This document shows positions 21,192-34,171 of a stretch of 64,000 nucleotides of DNA, one piece after another (positions within the stretch are counted from its first letter, which is position 1; the number at the start of each line of letters is the position of its first letter). This DNA is from Novosphingobium aerophilum. Its GTDB lineage: Bacteria; Pseudomonadota; Alphaproteobacteria; Sphingomonadales; Sphingomonadaceae. Made by a program: the position numbers and the translations under genes. The stretch lies in the NCBI RefSeq assembly GCF_014230305.1, contig NZ_JACLAU010000017.1, forward strand, positions 1 to 64,000. The letters are read 5' to 3'. The notes below the pieces were generated by a model. The model saw only the letters and a program-made list of their open reading frames with translations, was not told the DNA's origin and ran no database searches.

Positions 21192-23000
21192 TCAGTACAC
21201 GCGCTTCTTCGGCTTGATGTACTCGACATCGTCGGTCAGCGTGAACTCGTGGACCGGGCGATAATCGATCTTTACCGCGCCGCCCTGGCCGCCCCAGCCT
21301 TCGAACCAGGTGGCGGTGTGCTTCATCCACTCGGCATCGTTGCGGTCGGGGAAGTCCTCGTGCGCATGGGCGCCGCGGCTTTCCTTGCGGTTGTGCGCGC
21401 TGTGCAGGGTCACGGTCGCCTGGCTGATCAGGTTGTCGAGCTCGAGCGTCTCGATCAGGTCCGAGTTCCAGATCAGCGAGCGGTCGGTCACCTTGATGTC
21501 CTGCATCCGCTGATAGGTCTGGGCCAGCTTGTCCTTGCCCTCGGCCATCAGCTCGTCGGTGCGGAACACGGCGGCGTGGAGGCTCATCGTGCGCTGCATC
21601 TCGGTGCGGATTTCGGCGGTCGACGAGCCCCCCTTGGCGTGGCGGAAGTGATCCAGCCGCGACAGGGCCATATCCGCCGAGTCCTTGGGCAGTTCGTTGT
21701 GCGCGGTGCCCGGCTTGATGATCTCCTTCAGGCGATGCCCGGCGGCGCGGCCGAACACCACAAGGTCGATCAGCGAGTTCGAGCCCAGGCGGTTGGCGCC
21801 ATGGACCGACACGCAGGCTGCCTCGCCCACCGCGAACAGGCCGGGGACGACCGTTTCCGGATTGCCGTCGGCCCCGATGGTCACGACCTCGCCCATGTAG
21901 TTCGTGGGGATGCCGCCCATGTTGTAGTGGACGGTCGGCACCACCGGCAGCGGCTGGCGGGTCAGGTCCACGCCGGCGAAGATCTTGCCGCTTTCGGTGA
22001 TGCCCGGCAGACGCTCGGCCAGCACCTTGGGATCGATGTGATCGAGGTGCAGGAAGATGTGGTCCTTGTGCGGGCCGACGCCGCGGCCTTCGCGGATTTC
22101 CATCGCCATCGAGCGCGAGACGACGTCGCGGCTGGCGAGATCCTTGGCCGAGGGGGCATAGCGCTCCATGAAGCGCTCGCCCTCGGAGTTGGTCAGATAA
22201 CCGCCCTCGCCGCGCGCACCTTCGGTGATCAGCACGCCCGCGCCGTAGATCCCGGTCGGGTGGAACTGCACGAACTCCATGTCCTGCAGCGGCAGGCCGG
22301 CGCGCAGCACCATGCCGCCACCGTCGCCGGTGCAGGTGTGGGCCGAAGTGGCGGTGTAGTAGCAGCGGCCATAGCCGCCGGTCGCCAGGACCACGGCGTG
22401 CGACTTGAAGCGGTGGATCGAGCCGTCATCGAGGCAGATCGCGATCACGCCGCGGCACTGGCCGTTTTCCATGATCAGGTCGATCGCGAAGTATTCGATG
22501 AAGAAGTCCGCCGCGTACTTCAGGCTCTGCTGGTACAGGGCGTGCAGCATGGCATGGCCGGTGCGGTCGGCCGCGGCGCAGGTGCGCTGCACCGGCGGGC
22601 CTTCGCCCATGTTCTGCATGTGGCCGCCGAACGGACGCTGGTAGATCGTGCCATCGGCGTTGCGGCTGAACGGCACGCCGGCATGCTCCAGCTCGTAGAC
22701 CGCCTGGGGCGCCTCGCGCACCATGTATTCGATCGCGTCCTGGTCACCCAGCCAGTCCGACCCCTTGACGGTGTCGTACATGTGCCAGGTCCAGTGGTCC
22801 GGCGTGTTGTTGCACAGCGAGGCGGCGATCCCGCCCTGCGCCGCGACCGTGTGCGAGCGGGTCGGGAACACCTTGGTGATGCAGGCGGTCCGCAGTCCGG
22901 CCTCGGCCGAGCCCATGGTGGCGCGCAGGCCCGAACCGCCGGCGCCGACGACCACCGTGTCATAGGTGTGGTCGATGATCTTGTAGGCAGGGGCGGTCAT
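21192..23000 (-). CDS. sdhA: Succinate dehydrogenase flavoprotein subunit
   Basis: This is the catalytic subunit of complex II, oxidising succinate to fumarate with covalent FAD. In 602 residues it has the FAD fold [14 protein letters not shown] near residue 16, the flavinylation region [10 protein letters not shown] with its His, the active site HPTGIYGAG, and the C-terminal [13 protein letters not shown]. Length and motifs are normal. It starts 2 bases after sdhD and ends before a terminator. The expected sdhB is not next to it. Confidence 0.97.
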   Translation of the reverse strand: MTAPAYKIIDHTYDTVVVGAGGSGLRATMGSAEAGLRTACITKVFPTRSHTVAAQGGIAASLCNNTPDHWTWHMYDTVKGSDWLGDQDAIEYMVREAPQAVYELEHAGVPFSRNADGTIYQRPFGGHMQNMGEGPPVQRTCAAADRTGHAMLHALYQQSLKYAADFFIEYFAIDLIMENGQCRGVIAICLDDGSIHRFKSHAVVLATGGYGRCYYTATSAHTCTGDGGGMVLRAGLPLQDMEFVQFHPTGIYGAGVLITEGARGEGGYLTNSEGERFMERYAPSAKDLASRDVVSRSMAMEIREGRGVGPHKDHIFLHLDHIDPKVLAERLPGITESGKIFAGVDLTRQPLPVVPTVHYNMGGIPTNYMGEVVTIGADGNPETVVPGLFAVGEAACVSVHGANRLGSNSLIDLVVFGRAAGHRLKEIIKPGTAHNELPKDSADMALSRLDHFRHAKGGSSTAEIRTEMQRTMSLHAAVFRTDELMAEGKDKLAQTYQRMQDIKVTDRSLIWNSDLIETLELDNLISQATVTLHSAHNRKESRGAHAHEDFPDRNDAEWMKHTATWFEGWGGQGGAVKIDYRPVHEFTLTDDVEYIKPKKRVY

Positions 23001-23002
23001 TA

Positions 23003-23383
23003 TCAGGCTCCGAGCGCGAGACGGACGATGGAGAGGACGCCGAAGGCGGCACCGGCGAAGGCGGCCAGATCGAGCGCCAGCAGGAAGATCAGCTTGCTGC
23101 CGTGTTCGTGCTGGTAATCCTCGATGACCACCCGCAGGCCGGCGCGGGCGTGCCAGAAGTTGACGATCACGAACAGGACCATGGCGGTTGCCGGGACGGG
23201 CTTGGAAATCCAGGCCTTGACCGTCAGGTAGTTGTAGGCGGGCAGCAGCAGCAGCGAGACGAGCAGATAGATCGAGACGAGCAGGCTGGCGAGGCCGGTG
23301 AAGCGTTCCTGCAGCCAGGTGCTCGCGCCGCTGTGCGCCGAGCCCAGGCCGCGGACGCGGCCGATCGAGGTTCCGTTACCCAT
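23003..23383 (-). CDS. sdhD: Succinate dehydrogenase membrane anchor subunit
   Basis: This is the small heme/quinone-site anchor of complex II, with 126 residues. Three membrane segments can be seen at about residues 28-50, 60-80 and 95-118. [16 protein letters not shown] is the family signature, with a heme-ligand-type His. The start at 23383 lies 11 bases after the sdhC stop and gives a normal length. It sits in the sdhC-sdhD-sdhA operon. Confidence 0.93.
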   Translation of the reverse strand: MGNGTSIGRVRGLGSAHSGASTWLQERFTGLASLLVSIYLLVSLLLLPAYNYLTVKAWISKPVPATAMVLFVIVNFWHARAGLRVVIEDYQHEHGSKLIFLLALDLAAFAGAAFGVLSIVRLALGA

Positions 23384-23394
23384 GACGAGGTTCC

Positions 23395-23799
23395 TTAGCG
23401 CGCGAGGATGATGGCCCAGGTGCCGATGGTCAGCAGGATCGAGAAGACGATCGTCAGGACCGACCAGCGGGCGTTGGTCTCCAGCTCGTACCCCGCGCCG
23501 ATGTCGAGCACATAGTGGCGAAGGCCGGTGGCGGTGTGCTGCCAGAAGGCCCAGGTCAGACCGATCAGCACGAGCTGGCCGACCGGGTGGACCATGCATT
23601 TGACGAACTGGGCATAGGTCTCGGGCCCGCTGGCCAGAGCGCCGAGCCAGTAAAGCAGGACGGCCAGGCCGAGGAGCGACAGGCCGGATCCGGTGACGCG
23701 GTGCAGGATCGAGACGAGCATTGCCGGGCCCCAGCGCCAGATCTGCAGGTGGGGCGAAAGCGGACGGTTGCGGGTGCCAACCTTGTTCGCACTGGCCAT
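23395..23799 (-). CDS. sdhC: Succinate dehydrogenase cytochrome b556 subunit
   Basis: This is the larger anchor subunit of complex II, with 134 residues and three membrane segments. RPLSPHLQIWRW and SILHRVTGSGL are the SdhC signature (quinone-site Ser and Arg), and WQHTATGLRHYVLD contains the conserved heme His. The start at 23799 gives the typical N-terminus. It is the first gene of sdhCDA, with a candidate promoter at 23874-23901. Confidence 0.94.
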   Translation of the reverse strand: MASANKVGTRNRPLSPHLQIWRWGPAMLVSILHRVTGSGLSLLGLAVLLYWLGALASGPETYAQFVKCMVHPVGQLVLIGLTWAFWQHTATGLRHYVLDIGAGYELETNARWSVLTIVFSILLTIGTWAIILAR

Positions 23800-23873
23800 C
23801 TTCGCGGTATTCCTCAAGTTGTTCCGGCTTTTCGCCGGTGACAGGCGGTGGGCTGCCCCCGTCCGCGCGTTCC

Positions 23874-23901
23874 CCCTTAGTGATTCCGCGCTGCGGTGCA
23901 A
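23874..23901 (-). promoter_or_regulatory. Candidate promoter of sdhCDA
   Basis: On the minus strand TTGCAC and TAAGGG are 16 bases apart, about 75 bases before the sdhC ATG. The -10-like TAAGGG also occurs in the candidate promoter of the atp operon. No start site is known. Confidence 0.4.
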
Positions 23902-23973
23902 GCACAAGCGGCGGTCACCCGTACCAATGCGCAGGTGCTTTGCCTTGCGCCCGCTTGGCCCTATGGACAAGCC

Positions 23974-24858
23974 ATGCCCCTGCCTTTCGCAACTCTCCCT
24001 GTCCTGCTGCTTGCCGCCACGCCCGTCGCTCCTGCCGCTCCCGTTCCGCCCACGGTCCCGCAAGCCTGCGCCGGCCGCGATGGCTGGAGCGAACCCACTG
24101 TGCCGCAAAGGATTTTCGCGAATGTCTGGTATGTCGGAACCTGCGGCATCAGCGCGATCCTGATCACCTCGGCCCAGGGCCATGTGGTGATCGACGGTGG
24201 TCCGCGCGATGCTGGCGGGCTGATTGCCGCCAGCATCGTCAAGGCCGGTTTCCGCCTCGGCGATGTCCGCTGGATCCTGTCCAGCCACGAACACCATGAT
24301 CACGCCGGCGGGATTGCCGAACTGCAGCGCCTGACCGGAGCGAAAGTGGCCGCGACCGCGCCCAACGCCGCGGTGCTCGAAACCGGGGTCCCGGCTCCCC
24401 AGGATCCCCAGTCCGGCGATCTCACGCCTTTCCCGGCGGTACGGGTCCGCCGGGTGCTGCGCGATGGCGAGGTGCTGCATCTGGGTCCGATCGCGATCAA
24501 GGCCCATGCCACGCCGGGTCATTCCCCCGGTTCGACCAGTTGGACCTGGCGCGCCTGCGAGGGGCGGACCTGCCATGCCATGGCCTATGCCGATTCCATT
24601 TCGGCGGTGGCCGCCCCGGGTTACCGCTTCACCGATCATCCCGACTATGTCGCCGGCTTCCGCAAGGCGCTCGCCCGGGTCGCCTCGCTGCCCTGCGATC
24701 TGGTGATCACCCCTCACCCGTCGGCCAGCAACCTGTTCGACCGGCTGGCCGGCAAGGCCCCGCTGGCCGAAACCGGCGCTTGTCGACGCTATGCCTCGCA
24801 GGGGTTTGCCGGGCTCCAGGCCCGACTCGCCAGCGAAGCCAAGGAGGCCCGCCCGTGA
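23974..24858 (+). CDS. Subclass B3 metallo-beta-lactamase
   Basis: This is a secreted zinc enzyme of 294 residues predicted to hydrolyse beta-lactams. A signal peptide (about residues 1-20) is followed by the lactamase fold. The zinc ligands are all in place: HEHHDH at 105-110 (His116, His118, Asp120, His121 in standard numbering), His183 in TPGHSPGSTSW (His196) and His248 in ITPHPS (His263). The cysteine ligand of B1 enzymes is absent, as in B3. It overlaps prmA by 4 bases (GTGA). Activity is inferred, and other B3-fold hydrolases exist. Confidence 0.87.
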   Translation: MPLPFATLPVLLLAATPVAPAAPVPPTVPQACAGRDGWSEPTVPQRIFANVWYVGTCGISAILITSAQGHVVIDGGPRDAGGLIAASIVKAGFRLGDVRWILSSHEHHDHAGGIAELQRLTGAKVAATAPNAAVLETGVPAPQDPQSGDLTPFPAVRVRRVLRDGEVLHLGPIAIKAHATPGHSPGSTSWTWRACEGRTCHAMAYADSISAVAAPGYRFTDHPDYVAGFRKALARVASLPCDLVITPHPSASNLFDRLAGKAPLAETGACRRYASQGFAGLQARLASEAKEARP

Positions 24859-25778
24859 GCTGGAAGATCACCGCGTTCGCTCCGCGACCCGTGGTCGAGG
24901 CGGCCCTGATCGCGCACGAGGACGTGTTCGACTGGGACCCCGATATCGTCATTTCCGGCAGCGAAGTGGCCGAGGACCAGCCCGAGGACTGGCGTCTGGA
25001 GGCCTGGCTGCCCCGCCGGCCGACCCGGGCGGACCGCGCCGCGGTGGCCGGCCTCTTCGCGGGCGATGTCCCTGACCTGACCGTCGAGAAGCTGCCCGAG
25101 ACCGACTGGCTCACCCTGTCGCAGCAAGGGGTTCAGCCGATCCGCGCCGGCCGGTTCCACGTCCACACCCCCGAACATCCCGCTGCGGACGAACCGGGGC
25201 TGCGCGATTTTGTCATTCCCGCCAGCCAGGCCTTCGGGACCGGCCAGCATGCCACCACCTCGGGCTGCCTGACCATGCTGACCGAAATGCGGCGGCGCGG
25301 CGTGATCGTGCGCAATTGCGCCGATATCGGCACCGGCACCGGCCTGCTGGCCTTTGCCGCGCTGGACCTCTGGCCGCGGGCCCTGGCCACCGCCAGCGAC
25401 ATCGACCACGTCTGCACCGGCGTGGTGATCGACAACGCGGGCGCCAACGGCGTGCCGCTCGGCGCCGGGTCGGGCCAGCTGACGATGCTGATCGCGGATG
25501 GCATGGATCACCCCTTGCTGACTGCGCGGGGCCCCTATGACCTGATCATCGCCAATATCCTGGCCGGGCCGCTGATCAGCCTGGCGCCCGACTTCGGCCG
25601 GCACCTCGTCCCTGGCGGCCACCTGTTGCTGGCCGGCCTGCTCGAAACGCAGGAAGCCCAGGTCCGCTCGGCCTGCCGGGCCGCCGGACTGCGCCTGGCC
25701 GCACGGCTGGTCCGGGGCGACTGGTCGATCCTGTGGCTGCGCAAGCGGACCGACTGGCGCAGGCCGAGGGGGCGATAG
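24855..25778 (+). CDS. prmA: Ribosomal protein L11 methyltransferase
   Basis: PrmA methylates lysines and the N-terminus of ribosomal protein L11 with S-adenosylmethionine. The 307-residue protein has an N-terminal substrate-recognition region and a C-terminal methyltransferase, with FGTGQHATTSGCL, motif I DIGTGTGLLAFAAL and the catalytic-loop motif IIANILAGPL. The start is GTG 24855: AAGGAGG lies 7 bases before it, and the GTGA overlap with the lactamase stop implies coupled translation. Confidence 0.93.
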   Translation: MSWKITAFAPRPVVEAALIAHEDVFDWDPDIVISGSEVAEDQPEDWRLEAWLPRRPTRADRAAVAGLFAGDVPDLTVEKLPETDWLTLSQQGVQPIRAGRFHVHTPEHPAADEPGLRDFVIPASQAFGTGQHATTSGCLTMLTEMRRRGVIVRNCADIGTGTGLLAFAALDLWPRALATASDIDHVCTGVVIDNAGANGVPLGAGSGQLTMLIADGMDHPLLTARGPYDLIIANILAGPLISLAPDFGRHLVPGGHLLLAGLLETQEAQVRSACRAAGLRLAARLVRGDWSILWLRKRTDWRRPRGR

Positions 25779-25950
25779 CCTGCGATCCGGGCAACCGCCG
25801 CGTCCACTTTCGGCGACCACCCTGCCTCAACGGGCATGTTGACAAAATCAATTTCGGGAAACGCCGCTTAGGGCGTTCTGCATAGAGTCGGTGCAACCGA
25901 ATGCATTGATTCTCAACCTAGAGCGGCCTCGTCCAAAAAGGAAGTTGGCG

Positions 25951-27363
25951 ATGCTGCGGTGGTTCGAACGCGATGCTCCGATCCGGGTGAAGTTCCGGTT
26001 CATGCTGGCGGTTCACGGCAGTCTGTCCGCCCTGGGCCTGCTGGCCACCGTGGCCGCCGCGCGATCACCCGGAGCTCTGTGGCCCATCGGGGTCTCGGCC
26101 CTGGTCCTGCTGGCGACGCTCACCCTGGTTCCGCTGTTCAGCCGCCTTGTCTGCACGCCCTATGTGGACACGGTGGTCCGCATGGAGGCTCTGGCCGGGG
26201 GCGACATCGACAGCCCGGTGCTTTACACCCAGCATCACGATTGCGTCGGCCGAATGACCAAGGCCATGGCCGTGTTTGCGCACAACGTCCGGTCCATTCG
26301 CGAATCGGAAGCCGCCCTCGAACGGATCGTCAGCACCATGCGCCAAGGGCTGCAGCACCTGGCCAGCAAGGACCTGTCGATCACCCTGAACGAACCGCTG
26401 GCACCGGAGTACGACCAGCTGCGCCAGGACTTCAATCGCGCCACGGCGGCGCTGCGCGAAACCATCGGCGCGGTGCTTGACGCGGCTTACGATATCCATG
26501 CCAGCGCCTCGGAAATCCGCGCCGCCACTGACGATCTGTCGACCCGCACCGAACAGAATGCCGCGGCCATCGAAGGCACCACCCGCGCGATGAGCGAGGT
26601 GAGCACCGGCGTTCAGACCAACGCCGAGTCCGCGGCCGAGGTCAACCGCTCGGTCAGCCAGGTCCATGGCGAGGCCAGCGAAGGCGGCCGCGTGGTCGAT
26701 CGGGCGGTCGATGCGATGCAGGCCATCCACACCTCCGCCCAGGAGATCTCCAAGATCGTCGGCGTGATCGACGGGATCGCCTTCCAGACCAACCTGCTGG
26801 CACTCAATGCCGGGGTCGAAGCCGCGCGGGCCGGGGAAGCCGGCAAGGGTTTCGCCGTCGTGGCCAACGAGGTCCGCGCCCTCGCCCAGCGCTCGGCCGA
26901 CGCCGCGCAAGAGATCAAGGCCCTGATCAGCCGTTCGAACAGCCAGGTCGAGCAAGGCGTGGCCCTGGTCGGAGAGACTGGCTCGGCCCTGGCCAAGATC
27001 GTGGATCGCATCGGCCAGGTGCGCGGCAGCGTCCAGTCGATCGCCGATACCGCTGGCCGCCAGGCGACAAACCTGTCCCAGGTCAACGGCTCGATCGGCG
27101 AGATGGACCGCATGACCCAGCAGAACGCCGCCATGGTCGAACAGAGCACCGCTGCCGCGCGCGGGCTGGCGGATCGCGCCGACGAACTCACCCGGCTGGT
27201 CAACGCCTTTCGCACCGGCCATGCCCCGCAAGCCGCCGCGCGGCATGCCACCCCCGCGCCGCGCGTTCCGTCATCGCAAGCCGCCCGGCCGGCGTCCCGG
27301 CCGGCCGTGGCCGGCAACCTGGCCCTCGCCGAGGCGCCGCAGGATGACTGGTCCGCCTTCTAA
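25951..27363 (+). CDS. Methyl-accepting chemotaxis protein without periplasmic sensor
   Basis: This is a transducer of 470 residues. Two membrane segments (about 17-37 and 43-66) are joined by only a few residues, so there is no periplasmic ligand-binding domain. A HAMP region and a long coiled-coil signalling domain follow, with the conserved hairpin [20 protein letters not shown]. The last residues are DWSAF, an xWxxF tail like the CheR-binding pentapeptide. ATG 25951 is chosen for its AAGGAAG site. Its stop overlaps the stop of the convergent permease gene. No other che genes are in the window. Confidence 0.92.
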   Translation: MLRWFERDAPIRVKFRFMLAVHGSLSALGLLATVAAARSPGALWPIGVSALVLLATLTLVPLFSRLVCTPYVDTVVRMEALAGGDIDSPVLYTQHHDCVGRMTKAMAVFAHNVRSIRESEAALERIVSTMRQGLQHLASKDLSITLNEPLAPEYDQLRQDFNRATAALRETIGAVLDAAYDIHASASEIRAATDDLSTRTEQNAAAIEGTTRAMSEVSTGVQTNAESAAEVNRSVSQVHGEASEGGRVVDRAVDAMQAIHTSAQEISKIVGVIDGIAFQTNLLALNAGVEAARAGEAGKGFAVVANEVRALAQRSADAAQEIKALISRSNSQVEQGVALVGETGSALAKIVDRIGQVRGSVQSIADTAGRQATNLSQVNGSIGEMDRMTQQNAAMVEQSTAAARGLADRADELTRLVNAFRTGHAPQAAARHATPAPRVPSSQAARPASRPAVAGNLALAEAPQDDWSAF

Positions 27364-28727
27364 CGGCGGCCCGGCCGGCCCCGCACGGCGTAGATCGCTC
27401 CGCCCAGGAGATTCCAGATCAGGCAGGCGATCAGGGTCTTGGTCGGCAGGCTGATGAACAGGTAGAGGCACCCCGCGACGGCCCCGCAGCCGACCAGGAT
27501 GCCCCCCGGCACCCGGAACGGCCGGTCGGCCTCGGGCTGCCGGCGGCGCAGCGTGATCAGGCAGATGCCCACCGCGGCAAAGGCGATCAGCGTCCCGGCA
27601 TTGGCCAGGGCGGCGATCTCCGAGATCGGCAGGATGCCGGCCAGCACCGCCACGATCACGGCGGTCAGCGTGGTCACCCGCGTCGGGGTTCCGCGCGCGC
27701 CGAGCCGGGCCAGCGAGGTGGGCAGGAAGCCGTCACGCGCCATGGCGAGGAAGATCCGGCTCTGGCCATAGAGGAAGCCGAGCAGCACGGTGGGCAAGGC
27801 GATGATCGCGGCAATCGCGACCACCCGCGCCACCCCTTCGCGGCCCATCTGGCGCAGGATCAGCGCCAGCGGCTCGGGGCTCTGGGCAAAGTCGGCGAAG
27901 GGCCGCGCGCCAATCGCCGCGGCGGCCACCAGCACGTAAACCAGCGTGCAGATCGCCAGCGAACCCAGGATCCCGATCACCAGATCGCGTCCGGGATTGT
28001 GCGCCTCCTCGGCGGCCGTGGAAATGGCGTCGAAGCCGTAGAAGGCAAAGAAGATGATCGCCGCGGCGGCCATCACGCCGCGCTCGACCCCGTCCGGGCC
28101 CAGATGCTTGCTGAAGCCATAGGGCATGAACGGGGTCAGGTGCGAGGCATCGAACGCGGGTAGTGCCACCAGGACGAACAGGCTGAGCGTCAGGATCTTG
28201 ACCACGACCAGCACGGTGTTGATCCGCGCGCTTTCCCGCGTGCCCAGCGCCAGCATGCCCGCCACCACGGCGATGATCAGGATCGCCGGCAGGTTGACGA
28301 TCCCGCCCAGCTCCGGCCCCTTCACCAGCGCGCCCGGAACGCCGACCGCCTCGAGCAGCGGGGCGGCATAGCCGGACCAGCCGACCGCGACGGTCGAGAC
28401 GACCAGCGAATACTCCAGGATCAGGCTCCAGCCGACGATCCAGCCGATGCCCGGACCCAGCACCTTGTGGCTGTAGCTGTAGGCGCTGCCCGCTGCGGGC
28501 ATCATCGCCGAGAGTTCGGCATAGGCGAGCGCCGCGCAGGCGCAGATCGCTCCGGCGATGGCGAAGGACAGGAGCACCGCCGGCCCCGCCCGATCCGCGC
28601 CGACCCCGATCAGCGTCAGAATGCCCGTGCCGACGATCGAGCCGACCCCCAGCGCGATCAGGTGCGGCCAGGACAGGCTGCGGGTCAGCGGGGCATGAGG
28701 AGATGCGGTCGGTTCGGTCGGGATCAT
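27360..28727 (-). CDS. APC superfamily amino-acid permease
   Basis: This is an inner-membrane amino-acid/cation transporter of 455 residues with about 12 membrane segments. The first segment contains [17 protein letters not shown], the unwound helix motif of the family, and [22 protein letters not shown] marks segment 6 and the next loop, as in cationic amino-acid transporters. The substrate is unknown. The start at 28727 has AGGAAG at good distance. It converges with the chemoreceptor gene, overlapping by 4 bases at the stops. Confidence 0.9.
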   Translation of the reverse strand: MIPTEPTASPHAPLTRSLSWPHLIALGVGSIVGTGILTLIGVGADRAGPAVLLSFAIAGAICACAALAYAELSAMMPAAGSAYSYSHKVLGPGIGWIVGWSLILEYSLVVSTVAVGWSGYAAPLLEAVGVPGALVKGPELGGIVNLPAILIIAVVAGMLALGTRESARINTVLVVVKILTLSLFVLVALPAFDASHLTPFMPYGFSKHLGPDGVERGVMAAAAIIFFAFYGFDAISTAAEEAHNPGRDLVIGILGSLAICTLVYVLVAAAAIGARPFADFAQSPEPLALILRQMGREGVARVVAIAAIIALPTVLLGFLYGQSRIFLAMARDGFLPTSLARLGARGTPTRVTTLTAVIVAVLAGILPISEIAALANAGTLIAFAAVGICLITLRRRQPEADRPFRVPGGILVGCGAVAGCLYLFISLPTKTLIACLIWNLLGGAIYAVRGRPGRR

Positions 28728-28866
28728 ATGGGCTTCCTGGGATCGCTGGGGCGGCGATACTTGCCGCAAGATCGCCGCTCCGCAATGGCCCGGCGCGGGT
28801 TAGCCACGGTCGGATCGGGTCCCGCCCGACCCGGTCCTGCGGGCCGGGCGAAAGGCAAGCCGGGCC

Positions 28867-29589
28867 CTAGCCGGCCGGCTTGCGGAAGCGCAGGACCATC
28901 TGGTCGGTCGCGTCGTGCAGCTTGAACACCGGCAGGGTGTGATCGTCCTCGACCCGGCGCAGCGCCATCGATTCGTCGTCCATGACGAAGCCGGCCCTGA
29001 GCACGCCGCTGATGACTGCCGCCTCGTCGATGCGGTGCAGGGTGCCGGCCTCGCTTGTCCCGGTGCCCGCCGCGCCGCGATGGTCAACCACCAGGTAGGT
29101 CCCGCCGGGCTTGAGCGCGGCAAACGCCGCCTTGTTCGTGGCATCGGCGTTGCCGCCGCGCAGGTAGAGATCGTGATAGTTCTGGCTGGTCCAGATCATG
29201 TCGAGCTTTTCCGGGGCGGCGATGGCATCGCCCCGCACCAGCCTGACGTTGGGATAGGCCTTAAGTATCGGATCGAAGCGCTCGGTCATGCGGCTCGGGC
29301 CGGTGCCGGGCAGCCAGGCATAGACCGTCCCGCGCGGCCCCACGGCCCTGGCGAACAGGCGCGAGAAGTACCCGGTCCCGGGCAGCAGCTCACCGATCTT
29401 CATGCCGGGACGGATCTGGGCGAAGGCCAGCATCTCGGCGGGCTTGCGCGCCGCATCGCGGGCCGTGTCATCGGCCGGACGGGCCTTGTCCGCCACGGCC
29501 GCAGCGATCGGGGCCGCCGGCTTGGCCAGCGCCGGAGCGGTTAGCGCCAGCGCCACGGCGCCGGTCAGGATCTTTGCCATCACACGCAT
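28867..29589 (-). CDS. Exported class I SAM-dependent methyltransferase-like protein
   Basis: This Rossmann-fold methyltransferase of 240 residues belongs to a family of predicted methyltransferases that carry a signal peptide. Residues 1-22 form a Sec signal (ending APALAKP). Motif I is IGELLPGTGYFSRLFA, followed by AVGPRGTVYAW, and LKPGGTYLVVDHRG is the strand 5-6 region. GGAG lies 8 bases before the ATG. S-adenosylmethionine is not expected in the periplasm, so the substrate and activity are puzzling. Confidence 0.82.
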   Translation of the reverse strand: MRVMAKILTGAVALALTAPALAKPAAPIAAAVADKARPADDTARDAARKPAEMLAFAQIRPGMKIGELLPGTGYFSRLFARAVGPRGTVYAWLPGTGPSRMTERFDPILKAYPNVRLVRGDAIAAPEKLDMIWTSQNYHDLYLRGGNADATNKAAFAALKPGGTYLVVDHRGAAGTGTSEAGTLHRIDEAAVISGVLRAGFVMDDESMALRRVEDDHTLPVFKLHDATDQMVLRFRKPAG

Positions 29590-29617
29590 GCCCAGTCTCC
29601 TCGTTTGGCGGACCACC

Positions 29618-32490
<2,873 letters not shown>

Positions 32491-32493
32491 CGC

Positions 32494-34158
32494 TCAGGCC
32501 TGCTCGAGCAGGCGATCCGCCTGGGCGCGGGCCTCGGGAGTCACCTCGGCGCCAGACAGCATCCGGGCAATCTCCTCCTGCCGCCCGGCCGCATCGAGCA
32601 GGGCGACCGAGGTGCGCGTGACGGTCCCCTCGCTCGACTTCTCGATGAAGTAGTGCCGGTTGCCGCGCGCGGCGACCTGCGGACTGTGCGTGACGGCCAA
32701 CAGCTGGCCACCCGCCGCCAGACGGGCCAGCCGCTCGCCGATCGCGCTGGCCACCGCACCGCCGACCCCGCGGTCGATCTCGTCGAAGATGACCGTCGCC
32801 GCCCCGCCTTCCTCGGCCAGGGCAACCTTCAGTGCCAGGATGAAGCGCGACAGTTCGCCGCCGCTGGCGATCTTGCCGAGCGGAGCGAAATCGGCACCGG
32901 GGTTGGTGGCGATCAGGAATTCGACCGCGTCCATGCCCCCGGGACCCCAGCGATCTTCGGGCAGGCGCAGCACCTGGGTGCGGAAGCGCGCGGCGTCCAG
33001 CCGGAGGGGCGCAAGCTCGGCCGCCACGGCGCGATCCAGCCGCTGCGCCGCTTCGACCCGCATGACCGACAGCGCCTCGGCCCGGGCCTGGTACTCAAGC
33101 TGGGCTTCCTGCGCGCTGGCCGCCAGAGCGGCGATCTCGCCCTCGCCGCCTTCGATCGCGTCGAGCTGGGCCCGCATCACCTGCATCCGGTCGGGCAGAT
33201 CGTCCACCGCGCAGCCATGCTTGCGCGCGGCGGCGCGCAGATCGAACAGGCGCGTCTCGATCCGGTCGAGCGCGGCGGGATCGTGGGCCAGCGCCTCGGC
33301 GGCGGCCGAAAGACGATCCTCGGCTTCCCCGGCCTCGACCACGGCACGGTCCAGCGCGGCCAGCGCCTCGGCCAGCAGCGGGTGCTCGGCAGCGATCCGG
33401 TCGAGCCGCCGCGCCGCGCCGCGCAGTTGGGCCAGCGCCGAATCCGATCCGAGCCACAAGTGCTGAAGCTCGGCCAGATCCCCGGCGAGCTTTTCGCCCT
33501 TCTGCATCGTGGCCCGGGCCAGTGCGAGCTCGTCCTCCTCCCCGGCAACGGGTGCAAGGGCCGTCAGCTCGGCCAGGTGCGCCAGCAGCAAGTCCTGGTC
33601 AGCCGCCGCCTGGGCCACCCGCGCCCGCAAGGCGGACAGCCGGTCCTCCGCCATGCGCCAGGTGCGCCAGGCGGCCTCGACCCCGGCCACGTCCGCCCGG
33701 GCGTAGCGATCGAGCAGGGCGCGGTGTCCCCGCGGATTGACCAGGCCGCGATCGTCATGCTGGCCATGCAATTCGACCAGAAACGCCGCGATATCGCGCA
33801 ACAGGGCCACGCCCACCGGCTGGTCGTTGAGGAAGGCCTTGCTGCCGCCATCGGGCTTGAGCTGGCGCCGGACGATCAGTGGTTCGCCGGGCTCCAACTC
33901 GACCTCGGCCTCGGCCAGCGCGGCGCGGATGCCCTCGGGCAGGACCTCGAACTCGAAACTGGCCGAAACCGATGCCTTGTCCTCGCCCGCCCGCACCAGC
34001 CCGCTGTCGGCGCGGTTGCCCAGCACCAGGCCGAGCGCATCGAGCAGGATGGATTTGCCCGCGCCGGTCTCGCCGGTCAGCACGCCCAGCCCGCGCCCGA
34101 ACTCCAGGTCGAGCGCCTCGATCAGGACGATGTTGCGGATCGCAAGTCGGGTCAGCAT
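32494..34158 (-). CDS. recN: DNA repair protein RecN
   Basis: RecN is an SMC-like ATPase that holds DNA ends during double-strand break repair. In 554 residues the Walker A motif GETGAGKSILLDAL is at about 30-43, a long coiled coil fills the middle, and the C-terminal lobe has the ABC signature region (SGGELSRF) and Walker B VIFDEIDRGVGG. It leads the recN-GNAT-ligA cluster. A perfect SOS box lies 14 bases before the ATG, so it is predicted to be repressed by LexA. Confidence 0.95.
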   Translation of the reverse strand: MLTRLAIRNIVLIEALDLEFGRGLGVLTGETGAGKSILLDALGLVLGNRADSGLVRAGEDKASVSASFEFEVLPEGIRAALAEAEVELEPGEPLIVRRQLKPDGGSKAFLNDQPVGVALLRDIAAFLVELHGQHDDRGLVNPRGHRALLDRYARADVAGVEAAWRTWRMAEDRLSALRARVAQAAADQDLLLAHLAELTALAPVAGEEDELALARATMQKGEKLAGDLAELQHLWLGSDSALAQLRGAARRLDRIAAEHPLLAEALAALDRAVVEAGEAEDRLSAAAEALAHDPAALDRIETRLFDLRAAARKHGCAVDDLPDRMQVMRAQLDAIEGGEGEIAALAASAQEAQLEYQARAEALSVMRVEAAQRLDRAVAAELAPLRLDAARFRTQVLRLPEDRWGPGGMDAVEFLIATNPGADFAPLGKIASGGELSRFILALKVALAEEGGAATVIFDEIDRGVGGAVASAIGERLARLAAGGQLLAVTHSPQVAARGNRHYFIEKSSEGTVTRTSVALLDAAGRQEEIARMLSGAEVTPEARAQADRLLEQA

Positions 34159-34171
34159 CGGCAGGCCATAT

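Noticed and set aside
21037-21330. Long N-terminal extension of the iron-sulfur subunit into sdhA
   Set aside because: It would cross the sdhA terminator and overlap sdhA's end; the family N-terminus is at 21036.
23384-23905. Extension of sdhD back through sdhC
   Set aside because: It is a shadow frame of sdhC; the SdhD N-terminus at 23383 gives normal length.
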